Source: Eubacterium limosum
Lineage (GTDB): Bacteria; Bacillota; Clostridia; Eubacteriales; Eubacteriaceae
DNA length: 64,000 bases
Direction of reading: 5' to 3'
NCBI RefSeq assembly: GCF_000807675.2
Contig: NZ_CP019962.1
Coordinates: 1,984,001 to 2,048,000, forward strand
Part shown: positions 7,861 through 16,850 of the stretch, piece by piece
Layout: the number at the start of each line of letters is the position of its first letter
How positions within the stretch are numbered: position 1 is the first letter of the stretch
Notes under the pieces: generated by a model
Databases searched by the model: none
What the model was told of the DNA's origin: nothing
The model's input: the letters and a program-made list of their open reading frames with translations, nothing else
Position numbers and translations under genes: made by a program

Positions 7861-9237
7861 TCAGACTAGTAAAAGAATATTGTCTCTGAAGCTCTGATTG
7901 TAAGTCGTATCTAAAAATGAGCGCGCGCCTTCGGGAGTGAGCGGATATTTCTCTTTGTGCGCCTTCCAGTCAAAAGCGTATTTGGAGTCAAATGTCTCGA
8001 TGGAGGGATCAACACAATAGTTTTCGGTGTTCAGGGCCATACCGTAAGGGGTACCGGCATTGTCGTAAACCGCGTAATCCCGGAGGAAATCGGTCAGAGC
8101 ATAGAGGTTGTCAAGATTCATATCCTCAGCAGCCATCGGCGCTTTGTCGAAGTTAAAGAGATAGCCGCCGCCAGGGAGCATAATATCCAGAAGCTCCTTA
8201 GCCTTGTCGATACATTGCTGCGGGGTTCCAGTTTTCAGGAGGGCGAGAGGATAAAAACCGACGAGGATAAATTTATCGCCCAGCTTTTCCTTAAACAGTT
8301 TGGGATCGCCGTACTCAAAGGCGAGAATAGTTCCCGCAGGCAATTCTCTTAGAAGATCCAGGTAGCGGGTCCAGTCGCCCTCACAGAAAGCACGGACTCG
8401 AGCGCCTCTGGCAGCCAACTGCTCCAGTAATTTTTTGTAGGTTGGGAACCAAAGCTCCTCTACATCCTTGGGGCGCATGAAAGGCGGCATGTGAAGCGGA
8501 TTGCCGATAAAGCCCTCGGGATGCGGGTTAGGAGGAAGCGCAAAGCGGTACATCAGAGGAAGAAGTGCTTCGCAGGCTTCTTTGATCTGAGACTTATGGC
8601 GTCTTAAATCCATGCTGATGCCGCTAAATCCGCGTAGCTGGTCGCTCAGAAAATCGAAGGGGGCGGCGACAAATCCTCCTGAGCCCAGAGGGGCGCCAGG
8701 ATAATAACCATACCTTTCGATTAAGTACCTGAGCGTCTGTCCCATTTGTCCGGTTAATTTTTGAACAGCGCTCTGAGCGGCGTTTAAGGCCAAGGTGCGC
8801 TCGATAGGCTTGTCTAGGCTGAGTTTTTCATAATGTCTGGGAATGGCGGTTTCTAGCATAAAGGCGTAAGGGTCCGCGATAAGGGCCCCATATTCCTCAG
8901 CGGTCATTCCAGAAACCTCGGGATGCTGCATCTGTCCGTTGGCGCCCATCTGAAAATTATTAGAGGCCATAAAGTGATAGTAAGCGGGCACCCGGGCATT
9001 GTGCCCTACACCGATAATGGGGCAGGTATCGCTGTTTAAGGACATGCAGATATTATCGGCCGCGTCCCGGAGCAATCCAAAGTTATATTGATATTCGAAA
9101 GCGCTGATTTTGCCCACAGCGCCCATAATGGTGTGAGGGACCTGAATCTGAATAGGCATTCGTTTAGGCAGTCGATTGTTATAAAAATCATTGAAAAGCT
9201 GTTTGCGTTCTTCTTGAAGTGTTTTTACATTTTCCAT
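7861..9237 (-). CDS. Uroporphyrinogen-decarboxylase-fold protein, probable corrinoid-dependent methyltransferase
   Basis: 458 residues, ATG at 9237 after AAAAGGAG. It resembles the long (~450-residue) URO-D superfamily methyltransferases that acetogens use to move methyl groups from methylated substrates to a corrinoid protein, and aligns by eye with the homologue at 32267 (shared elements FDxLSDxxRG, PKxxxxxWxPTxxK and CEGxW/LEGxW). No heme pathway genes are near, which argues against a true HemE. The anion permease upstream in the same operon may import the substrate. No corrinoid protein gene adjoins it, so it would need one encoded elsewhere. Substrate unknown; methoxylated carboxylates are plausible. 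Confidence 0.75.
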   Translation of the reverse strand: MENVKTLQEERKQLFNDFYNNRLPKRMPIQIQVPHTIMGAVGKISAFEYQYNFGLLRDAADNICMSLNSDTCPIIGVGHNARVPAYYHFMASNNFQMGANGQMQHPEVSGMTAEEYGALIADPYAFMLETAIPRHYEKLSLDKPIERTLALNAAQSAVQKLTGQMGQTLRYLIERYGYYPGAPLGSGGFVAAPFDFLSDQLRGFSGISMDLRRHKSQIKEACEALLPLMYRFALPPNPHPEGFIGNPLHMPPFMRPKDVEELWFPTYKKLLEQLAARGARVRAFCEGDWTRYLDLLRELPAGTILAFEYGDPKLFKEKLGDKFILVGFYPLALLKTGTPQQCIDKAKELLDIMLPGGGYLFNFDKAPMAAEDMNLDNLYALTDFLRDYAVYDNAGTPYGMALNTENYCVDPSIETFDSKYAFDWKAHKEKYPLTPEGARSFLDTTYNQSFRDNILLLV

Positions 9238-9250
9238 TTCGAGGCTCCTT

Positions 9251-10693
9251 TTAAAAAATAATGTTACCCAGCGGTATTCCGATAAGTGAGAAAATTAATC
9301 CCATCATCAACATGACAATTAAAGCCATTTTTATGATGCTTTTACTATCCAGCCAATCCCGGTTTCCGTAAAGTAAAGCGGCCGACGGCGATGCAGAGGG
9401 CAGCATGAAGCCCAGGCAGGAGGCGTAGGAGATAAGAATAAAGCCAACGGTGCTGTTGACGCCTAGGCCGTCGCCGAAGCTGAACAAAATGGTCAGCATC
9501 ATGATGCCGACAACGGAATTGTTGATAAAGTTCGTTAGTATAATGGAGGTGACAGTAATCAATACCAGGAATATATAAGGACTCGTGTTAGAAAGGACAG
9601 GAGCCAACAGTTGATTGATAAATTGTGTGACGCCGGTTTCTTTAGAGGTCATGGCTGTTGAGATGGTAACTGCCGTGGCAACCATAAACAACATTCCCCA
9701 GAGGACACCGCGGTCAGAGATTGTCTTAATATTGAATACAGGTTTACCATTTTTCCGAATGAGCAGGGCGGCGCCGACAACCAGAGCAGTCATTCCGGTA
9801 TTGCCGATGGATTGTAAAAAGGTTTTAAAACCGCATTGTGGTAACAGGCCTGGTAGCATTAAGAGAATGACCAAGGAAATAATCAACACAATGGCGATTT
9901 TGTGCTCAAAATTCAGATGGTCCTTTTTAGGCTCGCTTTGATAATTGAGAATCGGGTCCATTTTTGGGCGGACAATAAATTTTCCCACCATTGTGTAGGC
10001 GGCGATCAGACACATACCCATGATGCTTGAAAAACATAAATAGTGTGGATAGGAAAGACTGAAACCTGGATCTAAAGCTTTGTAAACAGCAAGTTGCCCC
10101 GTTACAGGAACCTGAAACGGGAGAAAAAGCCCGCCCTGAGCACAGATGAGGGCCATCCCAAAGATGATATAGGTTGGCCATTTGTCATGTTTTGAGAAAC
10201 CAACGGTTTCGCATATACCATAGATAATGCTCCAGAAAATAAGAATGATTGGAATGCTGCCGATGATTGAGGACAACAGGAAAGCCGCAACTAAAATACC
10301 AACCGTTAAAAACCAGGGTCTTCCCTTAAAAATTTTCCAGAGCGTCACCCGTTCCGCAATTTCCTTGCCAATACCTGTGCAGGCAATTATTCCGCCGAAA
10401 AATAAAAGAAACAGAATAAATAAAATTGTATCGTTCCCGGCAGCCTTGATAAAAGCCTCGCTGACTTTACAGTACCCACTCAGTCCAAGAAGGACTAGCG
10501 CGAGAATACTCGGCCAAATATTATCAACGGTGCAGTATGCGTAAATCAGCCCAATCATAATTCCCACGATCTCCATGCCCAGAGGCGTAATGGGATCGAC
10601 GGCAGGAATAAACTTGAAGCAAATCATGATTACAATTGCAACAATACTGTGAATATAATAGGATATTGAGTTGTTTTTTAGATTTTCAGCCAT
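9251..10693 (-). CDS. SLC13/DASS-type anion permease
   Basis: 480 residues with about 12 hydrophobic segments and the ion-transporter-superfamily pattern of two inverted halves. Near the C-terminus, the NFINNSVVGIMM and GFMLPSASPSAALLYGN segments match the two SNT/SxP-type substrate and sodium loops of SLC13 carriers. It is 13 bases upstream of the methyltransferase gene and cotranscribed with it. The family imports di- and tricarboxylates or aromatic acids with sodium. The association with a methyltransferase suggests uptake of a methylated carboxylic acid. A second SLC13 gene lies in the other methyltransferase locus at 34399. Confidence 0.8.
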   Translation of the reverse strand: MAENLKNNSISYYIHSIVAIVIMICFKFIPAVDPITPLGMEIVGIMIGLIYAYCTVDNIWPSILALVLLGLSGYCKVSEAFIKAAGNDTILFILFLLFFGGIIACTGIGKEIAERVTLWKIFKGRPWFLTVGILVAAFLLSSIIGSIPIILIFWSIIYGICETVGFSKHDKWPTYIIFGMALICAQGGLFLPFQVPVTGQLAVYKALDPGFSLSYPHYLCFSSIMGMCLIAAYTMVGKFIVRPKMDPILNYQSEPKKDHLNFEHKIAIVLIISLVILLMLPGLLPQCGFKTFLQSIGNTGMTALVVGAALLIRKNGKPVFNIKTISDRGVLWGMLFMVATAVTISTAMTSKETGVTQFINQLLAPVLSNTSPYIFLVLITVTSIILTNFINNSVVGIMMLTILFSFGDGLGVNSTVGFILISYASCLGFMLPSASPSAALLYGNRDWLDSKSIIKMALIVMLMMGLIFSLIGIPLGNIIF

Positions 10694-10727
10694 TGTATTA
10701 CCCCTTGTTTTTTAAATTTTCGGAAAA

Positions 10728-10815
10728 ATAAATCGATTTATGTTTTCTAAGTTCATTATACGGGCTTTTGCAGATGAAGTCATTATTCATAAAATCAAAA
10801 AAGTTTAATTGATTT
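10728..10815 (-). promoter_or_regulatory. Promoter of the permease-methyltransferase operon with two palindromes
   Basis: On the minus strand, -35 ATGACT (complement of 10778-10783) and -10 TATAAT (complement of 10755-10760) are 17 bases apart. A perfect 14-bp palindrome, ATAAATCGATTTAT (10728-10741), lies just downstream of the start point. An inverted repeat AAATCAA-N10-TTGATTT (10792-10815) lies just upstream of the -35, the position expected for an activator such as the neighbouring PucR protein. Confidence 0.65.
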
Positions 10816-10857
10816 TTGTATGATTCGTACAGTGATAAAAAACCGGCTTCGAAACAT

Positions 10858-10894
10858 TAAAAAAGCTGAAACCACAAATGAATGCGATTTCAGC
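10858..10894 (-). terminator. Terminator of the PucR gene
   Basis: On the minus strand GCTGAAA (complement of 10888-10894) pairs with TTTCAGC (complement of 10865-10871) and is followed by TTTTTT. It lies about 110 bases after the PucR stop; 10895-11003 is AT-rich with nothing else recognisable. Confidence 0.65.
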
Positions 10895-11003
10895 CTGCGC
10901 TTTTGTTCTGAAATTTGCCTGTTAAACAATAAAATTTTTATAATTGTAATATATTTACTTTTTTTAAGACCTTTTTCATTTACGCTTTGTATGTTTGAAA
11001 TAA

Positions 11004-12590
11004 TTAAAAATTTTCCAGATAATTAAGGATTTCGTAGGAAAAAGCCATGCGCGTAGTATAGCTGTGGTCAAAGGCCTCGATCCCCAGAAGCTTGCTGATA
11101 CGCTCCAGGCGGTAGACCAAGGTATTTCGGTGAACACATAGGGTTTTCGCAGAATCGACTAAGGAATGGTTGGTGTGCCAGTAAATGTAGAGCGTGTGTA
11201 AAAGCTGGCTTTGATGTTTTTGGTCATATTGTTTCAATTTGATGGCGTCTGGATGGCAGAGGCTTTCGATTTCCCCATGCTCTGCCAGCAGTCTGAGAAT
11301 ATGGGAGTTGTAGTAGTCACTGTAAAGAAAAAGATGTTTGGTTTTTGTTCTTTCAAAATAGGCAGTGATAATGAACTCCATGTTTTGGTAATGGCGACTT
11401 AATTCCTCAAAGTAATAAAATCTATCAGAGACCACAGCCTGACAGTGGTGCAGCTCCAAGAATTGGCCGAGGCGGTCCAGGAAAAGTTTTACCTGAAAAT
11501 TCTTAGCGCCAGTGAAGGTCAGCAGGATGAGCTCGTCTTCCACCTTATAAACAGTGCCTTTAATCTTGTTGAAGGCGGGAATTACAGCGATGCTGTCTGT
11601 AAAGGTGGTTTTCAGAGATCGAAGTACCTGGTTTTTCATTCTCTCGTCTGTGGGTGATGTTGTCTTGATCCGGCTGAGAAGAAAGCCCTCTCCATTTTTC
11701 CAACGATTTTTGCTCAGAGCGTTATCTAAAAAATCCGCGTCGATATTTCGGTTGTTCAGCGAGCGGAAAATCAGCCGCTCCAGCAAATCAACCTTGCTGA
11801 AATTCAGCATAAAATCACGCTTGAACAGGGCGCGGATAATTTGGGAAAAACAGATAAGTATCTGCTGGTGGAACAATTGAAAGGGCTGTTGGTTTTCAAT
11901 GACGACCATAATAAAAAAAGGCTCGCTTTGCCGCGCGTTTTCGTACACATAAAGCGCAAAGCCCGGACAGCGGCTGCTGTCTCCCGGGATGGAGATGAAA
12001 TCACAGCTGTTTTCCTTTTGATGGGTTTTAATGTTCTCCAAATAGGCACTGATGTTTCGATTAAGAACACCAGTGTCGATGATTTCACGCCAGCAGGCGT
12101 CGCAGTTGTTAAAAAAGAGAGGGCCGTAATTGTAAAGAGTGTGCTTGGCGTCCATGATGAACAAAGGATTCCCCATAACCCGCACGATAAGGTTGAGAAG
12201 CTCTTTTAAGGAACGGCTTCCGTAGTTGAGCCCCGCCGCCATGAGTGTATCGTAGAGGCGGTTATACTTTTCGAATATGTCCTGAATTTTTTCAAAGGCA
12301 GTCTCCTTATCCATACCCGAGATGAACAGATAATTGGGACAGGAAGGGCTGAACTCACTGTCCTTTTTAAACTCATTTTTGGTAAAAACCACCATCAGAT
12401 TCCTGGGGAGAGCCTGCGTACAGCTCTGAATTTCTGCATAGCTTGCCAGATAGAGAATGGAATCCTTAAAAACAATTCCTTCTCTGTAATAGCGGATATT
12501 TACAAGGGAAATGTCCATGGTATCCGCGGTTTCGTAATGGTGGGGGTATATTTTTAAGGATTCTGCGAGTATTGGAATGCTGATTTTCAT
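11004..12590 (-). CDS. PucR-family transcriptional regulator
   Basis: 528 residues, ATG at 12590 after AGGAGC. The C-terminal ~65 residues are the PucR-type helix-turn-helix (NHSLVDSAKTLCVHRNTLVYRLERI), preceded by a long N-terminal part (about 1-130 PucR/purine-catabolism-like, then a GAF/GGDEF-like middle region). Family members activate catabolic operons in response to a substrate. It lies directly upstream of the permease-methyltransferase operon on the same strand but behind a terminator, so it probably activates that operon from a site near 10792-10815. Thirty bases separate it from DegV, so read-through from the MarR-DegV transcript is possible. Confidence 0.85.
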   Translation of the reverse strand: MKISIPILAESLKIYPHHYETADTMDISLVNIRYYREGIVFKDSILYLASYAEIQSCTQALPRNLMVVFTKNEFKKDSEFSPSCPNYLFISGMDKETAFEKIQDIFEKYNRLYDTLMAAGLNYGSRSLKELLNLIVRVMGNPLFIMDAKHTLYNYGPLFFNNCDACWREIIDTGVLNRNISAYLENIKTHQKENSCDFISIPGDSSRCPGFALYVYENARQSEPFFIMVVIENQQPFQLFHQQILICFSQIIRALFKRDFMLNFSKVDLLERLIFRSLNNRNIDADFLDNALSKNRWKNGEGFLLSRIKTTSPTDERMKNQVLRSLKTTFTDSIAVIPAFNKIKGTVYKVEDELILLTFTGAKNFQVKLFLDRLGQFLELHHCQAVVSDRFYYFEELSRHYQNMEFIITAYFERTKTKHLFLYSDYYNSHILRLLAEHGEIESLCHPDAIKLKQYDQKHQSQLLHTLYIYWHTNHSLVDSAKTLCVHRNTLVYRLERISKLLGIEAFDHSYTTRMAFSYEILNYLENF

Positions 12591-12620
12591 CGCTGTGGCT
12601 CCTGTCGGTTTTGTGATACC

Positions 12621-13487
12621 TTAATCATTTTCTCCCAGCACCAATATCCCGGCGCCCAGCAGGTTAGGGCCGACATGGGTGCCCAGGGTACAGTCGACTT
12701 CGCCCTCATACAGGTTTTCAAAATCCGGAAGCACTCTGGTGTAGTGGGCCTTGACGGCGTCCATCTCATCCGGACAGCCGCCGTTTGCGACCATGAGGAT
12801 ATAACGCGCCCCCTCCGGAGCGTGGGATTTCGCCAGGTCGATCATCTTCTGGATGGATTTCCGGCGCCCACGCACTTTGGCCACGCTCATCAGCTGGCCG
12901 CCATCGCTGAAGGTGATAATGGGCTTCACATTGAGTAAAGTGCCGGTCACCGCTGTAATCAGGCCGATGCGGCCGCCTTTTTGCAGGTACTCCAGGGTGT
13001 CAATGCTGAAAAAGACCTTGGTGTTGGCGATGAGGCGGGGCAGGATGGTCTTGATTTCCTCAAAGCTCCGGCCCTCTTCAATGAGCTCCGCAGTGTGTAC
13101 GGCGATGGCGCCAGTGCCCAGGCTTCCGCTCAGGGTATCCACCGCGTGCACGCTCAGGCCCTCAAACTCTCCGCCGATCAGCCGCACGAGGTTAAAGGTA
13201 CCGCTCAGACCGCTAGAAAAAATAATGGCGAAAACCTTGCGATAGCCTTTGTCGTAAATTTTCTGAAAAAGTGTGCGAACCTCCTCGGGAGCCGGGAGAG
13301 AGGTCTTTGGGATCTCCAATGGGAGTTTGTCATAAACCTGGGCAGCTGTGATGTCCACCCCGTCAGTGTAGGCTTTGTCGCTGAAAATGATTTTCAGCGG
13401 CAGAATGTGCAAGTCGTGCTTTTTAATCAGTGTCTCTGGGATATCCGCACAGGAATCCGTCAGCACGGCAATTTTTTCTCTATTCAT
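12621..13487 (-). CDS. DegV family fatty-acid-binding protein
   Basis: 288 residues. The start at 13487 (MNREKIAVLTDS) was preferred because AGAGGAG lies seven bases upstream; an ATG six bases earlier is too close to it. The start lies inside the last codons of the MarR gene, so the two are coupled. DegV hallmarks are TDSCADIP at the N-terminus, KTSLPAPEE, FSSGLSGTFN and DTLSGSLGTG. DegV (FakB-like) proteins bind a fatty acid and present it to the FakA kinase; no FakA is encoded here. The MarR partner suggests the pair responds to a lipid or fatty acid. Confidence 0.9.
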   Translation of the reverse strand: MNREKIAVLTDSCADIPETLIKKHDLHILPLKIIFSDKAYTDGVDITAAQVYDKLPLEIPKTSLPAPEEVRTLFQKIYDKGYRKVFAIIFSSGLSGTFNLVRLIGGEFEGLSVHAVDTLSGSLGTGAIAVHTAELIEEGRSFEEIKTILPRLIANTKVFFSIDTLEYLQKGGRIGLITAVTGTLLNVKPIITFSDGGQLMSVAKVRGRRKSIQKMIDLAKSHAPEGARYILMVANGGCPDEMDAVKAHYTRVLPDFENLYEGEVDCTLGTHVGPNLLGAGILVLGEND

Positions 13488-13968
13488 CTGCATGCTCCTC
13501 TTTTTTACTATTCTGATTGGCCTCGTGCATGCGCGCAAGCAGGGCCTCGATGGTGTCCATTCCGGTTTGCAGGGCATCAAAATCCTCCGGCGGTGTATTT
13601 TCCATTACCTGAGCATAGCGGTCCTGGATTACCCGGTCAATTTCTTTCAGCGTTTTCTGTCCCTTCTCCGTCAGCGAGACAAGGACGACACGTTCGTCAT
13701 TTTTATCCCTGAAGCGGTTCAGAAAGCCGGCCTGGGCCAGTTTTTTACACATGTTGGAAACATTTGCTTTATTGAGCTTCAGGGTATCGGCCAAGGCACC
13801 GATGGTGATGGTATTCGCGTGCTTGACCTCTGTCAGAACACGGCTTTGCAGGATTGTCAGCCCGTTATCGCTCAGTACATCGGCGAACAGAGCGTCAATT
13901 TCAGTGGTCACATGCCTCACATAGTCGATTAAAATATCTGCGAATTTCAATACCTGGTCAATATACAT
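13480..13968 (-). CDS. MarR family transcriptional regulator
   Basis: 162 residues with a central winged helix-turn-helix (ITIGALADTLKLNKANVSNMCKKL, then the wing RFRDKNDERVVLVSLT). Start at 13968 after GGGCGGA. It overlaps the DegV start by eight bases. A pairing of a MarR (FabT-like) repressor with a DegV/FakB protein would fit control of fatty acid uptake or synthesis, but no such genes adjoin. An inverted repeat over its own -10 suggests autorepression. Confidence 0.85.
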   Translation of the reverse strand: MYIDQVLKFADILIDYVRHVTTEIDALFADVLSDNGLTILQSRVLTEVKHANTITIGALADTLKLNKANVSNMCKKLAQAGFLNRFRDKNDERVVLVSLTEKGQKTLKEIDRVIQDRYAQVMENTPPEDFDALQTGMDTIEALLARMHEANQNSKKEEHADE

Positions 13969-14008
13969 GGCAACGTCCGCCCTTTCTTTTGTTGTAGTCT
14001 AAAATATG

Positions 14009-14049
14009 TTTACAGTACATATATTATAGTGTAAAGTTAAATTTGTCAA
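14009..14049 (-). promoter_or_regulatory. MarR-DegV promoter with operator-like inverted repeat
   Basis: A minus-strand -35 TTGACA (complement of 14044-14049) is followed by TAATAT at spacing 17 or TATAAT at spacing 15. TTTACA (14009-14014) and TGTAAA (14030-14035) form an inverted repeat covering the -10 and start point, as expected for a MarR operator. Confidence 0.65.
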
Positions 14050-14095
14050 TGAAAAGATTCGCAGGCGTTTTCATAGTGATAAAAATAAGATTCTA

Positions 14096-14124
14096 TGCAA
14101 TTTTTTAAGAAATTATGCTATACT
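14096..14124 (+). promoter_or_regulatory. Promoter of the VanZ-RDD gene
   Basis: TGCAAT (14096-14101), 17 bases, then TATACT (14119-14124). The -35 is weak but ATGC before the -10 gives an extended -10 character. Confidence 0.5.
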
Positions 14125-14183
14125 AAACAGGATAACCGATAAAATTGAAAAAAATGCTAAAAAGTAAAAAAGAGGTGATTTAA

Positions 14184-15347
14184 TTGCTGAGTGCATACAC
14201 ACTTCCCATAAAATTCGCCTGTCTGGTGTTTCCGGTCTTGGCAGCGTTTTTTACCATTCCCTATGCCATTTACCAATACCGGAAATACGGGTCTCTGCTG
14301 GTGCTTAGGGTAGTGATCGTCTACTCGTTCATTTTATATATGACCTGCGCTTATTTTCTGACCATGCTGCCGCTGCCGCCCATCGCGGAGGTATCCCGCT
14401 ACACCAGCCCCACCATGGACCTAGTGCCCTTCCATGCCTGGACAAATTTCTGGGAAAACACCAGCCTTGTCCTTTCAGACTCCAGCACCTATCTCAAGGC
14501 GATGAAAGAGCAGTGCTTTTACGAGCCCTTTTTTAATATCCTGCTGCTGGTGCCCTTGGGCGTTTACCTGCGATATTATTTTAGGAGAAGCTGGTGGCAG
14601 ACCATCCTCATCGGTTTTCTGGTGAGCCTGTCCTTTGAGCTGATCCAGCTGAGCGCCCTGTTTGGGATCTATCCGAGGCCTTACCGCCTGTTCCAGGTGG
14701 ATGACCTGATCAATAATACCCTTGGCGCCCTGGTGGGCTTCTGGATCACACCGGTATTCAGCTTTTTCCTGCCCTCGCGTGACCGGCTGGACGAGGTTTC
14801 CTACAAGCGGGGCCGCACCGTTACCTATATGCGGCGGGGCTTTGCCTTTCTCTTTGACTGGGCCATTCTCACTGGTGCTCTGCACCTTGCCGGGCGGGTG
14901 CTTGGAAGCCCGACCTTAAGCGATATGCTGGCAATGGACGGCAAACGCTCAGTGGTGCTTTACATCATCGTCATCGTGCTGTATTTTATTCTGATACCGT
15001 GGCTGACCCGGGGAAGAACCATCGGGAAGTTTATGGTCGGCATCCGGCTCATGTCCGAAAACAAACGCCCGCCCAAGCTTTTCCAATACATTGTACGCTA
15101 TGGCCTGCAGTACCTCCTTGTCATACCAGCCCCCTTTATCGCCATGAAGGTCTACGAGTTCCTGCCCCTGTATACCGGGACAGCCCACACCGTCCTTATG
15201 GTGATCGCCCTGGCCTTTGGCTTGGTCTTTGCCGTTTTCATCGTCCAGCTGCTCATCTCAGTCTTTACCCGTGAGACTCAGATCTTTTACGAGTCTCTGA
15301 GCCACACGATCAATGTGAGCACCGTTCGAGGCCGGAGGCAGCGTTAA
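14184..15347 (+). CDS. VanZ-RDD fusion membrane protein
   Basis: 387 residues from a TTG at 14184, which has GAGGTGA at the right distance; no ATG is better placed. The N-terminal ~195 residues are a VanZ-like domain: membrane segments, then EPFFNILLLVPLGVYL and FELIQLSALFGIYPRPYRLFQVDDLINNTLG. The C-terminal part (about 210-375) is an RDD domain, with RRGFAFLFDWAIL, ending in three to four membrane segments. VanZ-RDD fusions occur in Firmicutes; VanZ-like proteins have been linked to low-level teicoplanin and lipoglycopeptide resistance, while RDD proteins have been linked to ion exchange. No resistance operon adjoins, so the role is open. The stop overlaps the AEC start by one base. Confidence 0.85.
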   Translation: MLSAYTLPIKFACLVFPVLAAFFTIPYAIYQYRKYGSLLVLRVVIVYSFILYMTCAYFLTMLPLPPIAEVSRYTSPTMDLVPFHAWTNFWENTSLVLSDSSTYLKAMKEQCFYEPFFNILLLVPLGVYLRYYFRRSWWQTILIGFLVSLSFELIQLSALFGIYPRPYRLFQVDDLINNTLGALVGFWITPVFSFFLPSRDRLDEVSYKRGRTVTYMRRGFAFLFDWAILTGALHLAGRVLGSPTLSDMLAMDGKRSVVLYIIVIVLYFILIPWLTRGRTIGKFMVGIRLMSENKRPPKLFQYIVRYGLQYLLVIPAPFIAMKVYEFLPLYTGTAHTVLMVIALAFGLVFAVFIVQLLISVFTRETQIFYESLSHTINVSTVRGRRQR

Positions 15348-16270
15348 TGACATCCATATTACTAAAAGCAGCCGCATTCGTTCTGGTGATTATTCTCGGC
15401 TATGGGCTGAAAAGGGCAGGGCTTTTCGGGGAAGGCGCAACGGATACCGTCACTAAAATTATGCTGAATATTACCCTGCCTGCCGCCATCGTGACAGGCT
15501 TCTGCGGTTTTGAAAAAAACGGCACACTCTTTGCCCTGGTGCTGTTTGGGTTTTTCTGCAATGTAGGGATGTATCTTGTGGGCTTTGTGATCAGTATACG
15601 CAAGGGCAGGGCAAAAAAGGCGCTGTATACCTTGAATATGCCGGGGTATAATATCGGCGCCTTTACGCTGCCCTTTATTCAGAATTTTATGGGCCCCTCC
15701 GGCGTAGTGGCAACCTGCATGTTTGATACCGGCAACGCCATTATGTGTACGGGTGGTTCCTATGCTGTGACGGCCTGCCTGGTGGGCAACTGCGACGGCA
15801 GCCCGGTAACGGTGAAGTCCTTTTTTAAGCGGTTACTATCCTCCACGCCCTTTGACACCTATGTGGTGATGCTCCTTCTGGCCGGCCTGGGCGTCAGGAT
15901 ACCAGAGGCGGTTAATACGCTGCTCAGCCCCGTTGCAGCGTCCAACGGCTTTATGGCCATGCTGGTCATTGGAATGATGTTTGAGTTCAAGGCAAAACCC
16001 GAATATTTGAAGTCCATAGCGCTGATTTTGGCGATCCGCTATACGGTGGCGGCGGTTCTGGCCTGGGCGGCCTATTTCTACCTACCACTGCCGCTGCTGA
16101 TGCGGCAGGTGCTGGTCATTCTGCTCTTTTCGCCGATCACAGTACTATCGCCGGTATTCACAGAAAAATGCGGGGGCGACGCGGGCCTTTCCAGTTTTGC
16201 GGGCTCGGTGTCCATTCTGATCAGCATTGTGATTATGGTAACACTGATCGCAGCTATGCACATCGGCTAA
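15347..16270 (+). CDS. AEC (auxin efflux carrier) family transporter
   Basis: 307 residues with about ten hydrophobic segments. Typical AEC features are the N-terminal ILGYGLKRAGLF, LNITLPAAIVTGF, and the mid-protein YNIGAFTLPFIQNFMGPSG stretch around the conserved Asn and Pro. Bacterial AEC carriers move small carboxylates such as malate or malonate. The ATG at 15347 shares a base with the preceding TAA, so it is coupled to the VanZ-RDD gene. Confidence 0.85.
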   Translation: MTSILLKAAAFVLVIILGYGLKRAGLFGEGATDTVTKIMLNITLPAAIVTGFCGFEKNGTLFALVLFGFFCNVGMYLVGFVISIRKGRAKKALYTLNMPGYNIGAFTLPFIQNFMGPSGVVATCMFDTGNAIMCTGGSYAVTACLVGNCDGSPVTVKSFFKRLLSSTPFDTYVVMLLLAGLGVRIPEAVNTLLSPVAASNGFMAMLVIGMMFEFKAKPEYLKSIALILAIRYTVAAVLAWAAYFYLPLPLLMRQVLVILLFSPITVLSPVFTEKCGGDAGLSSFAGSVSILISIVIMVTLIAAMHIG

Positions 16271-16292
16271 GGACAGAAGCCTTGTTTTATGC

Positions 16293-16298
16293 TATAAT
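16293..16298 (+). promoter_or_regulatory. -10 element of the surface-protein gene
   Basis: TATAAT preceded by ATGC (extended -10) 34 bases before the ATG at 16332; no good -35 is visible. Confidence 0.45.
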
Positions 16299-16331
16299 TA
16301 AGATATAAAATTTTACAGAGGAGAATCGAGG

Positions 16332-16850
16332 ATGCGAGAAAAGAGCGTTTCATTTTTATGCACACTGCTGGTTTTGATGGCCTGCTTTTGCGTATCAGTT
16401 TTTGCCGAGGAGACCATCACCGTGACCACGAGCCCGGCTGATACCATTACCGATACCTCCGCTATTTTGAGAGGGGTATATTATACCGATGGTGCAGACA
16501 TTACCGAACGCGGCTTTGCCTATAAGCCAGCCGAAACTGGCGATGAAGACTATAAAAAAGTGGTAATGCATGGCGACAACAGTGTCACCAAGTTCGGCTA
16601 TACGCTGGATACGCTGATTCCGGATACGGCTTACACCGCCATGGCCTATATCAAGACCGAATCGGGCGTGCACTATGGCCTCGAAATTGAGTTCCGCACT
16701 CTGGCGGCGCCTGCCAAGCCCAGCGAAGCGGCCGAGGAAACACCAGAAACAGGGATGGTGGAGGATGCCCTGACAGCCGCGCTGCCCATGCTGCTGATGC
16801 TGTCCATGGCGCTGTCCTCCATGGTGCTGTTTAAGAATAAAGCACGATGA
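16332..16850 (+). CDS. Secreted Fn3-like protein with sortase-type C-terminus
   Basis: 172 residues. A signal peptide occupies about 1-25 (basic MREK, hydrophobic core, cleavage after VFA). Residues about 27-125 look like one fibronectin type III/Ig-like beta domain (ITVTTSPADTITDTSAILRG, then LIPDTAYTAMAYIKTESG). The C-terminus has TPETG (137-141), a hydrophobic span (about 146-167) and the basic tail KNKAR, the layout of a cell-wall sorting signal, with TPETG in place of LPXTG. Function unknown; an exposed binding or structural module is likely. The gene overlaps the next by four bases. Confidence 0.7.
   Translation: MREKSVSFLCTLLVLMACFCVSVFAEETITVTTSPADTITDTSAILRGVYYTDGADITERGFAYKPAETGDEDYKKVVMHGDNSVTKFGYTLDTLIPDTAYTAMAYIKTESGVHYGLEIEFRTLAAPAKPSEAAEETPETGMVEDALTAALPMLLMLSMALSSMVLFKNKAR

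Noticed and set aside
7861-9237. Heme-pathway uroporphyrinogen decarboxylase (HemE)
   Set aside because: About 100 residues longer than HemE, no heme genes near, and linked to a permease and PucR regulator.
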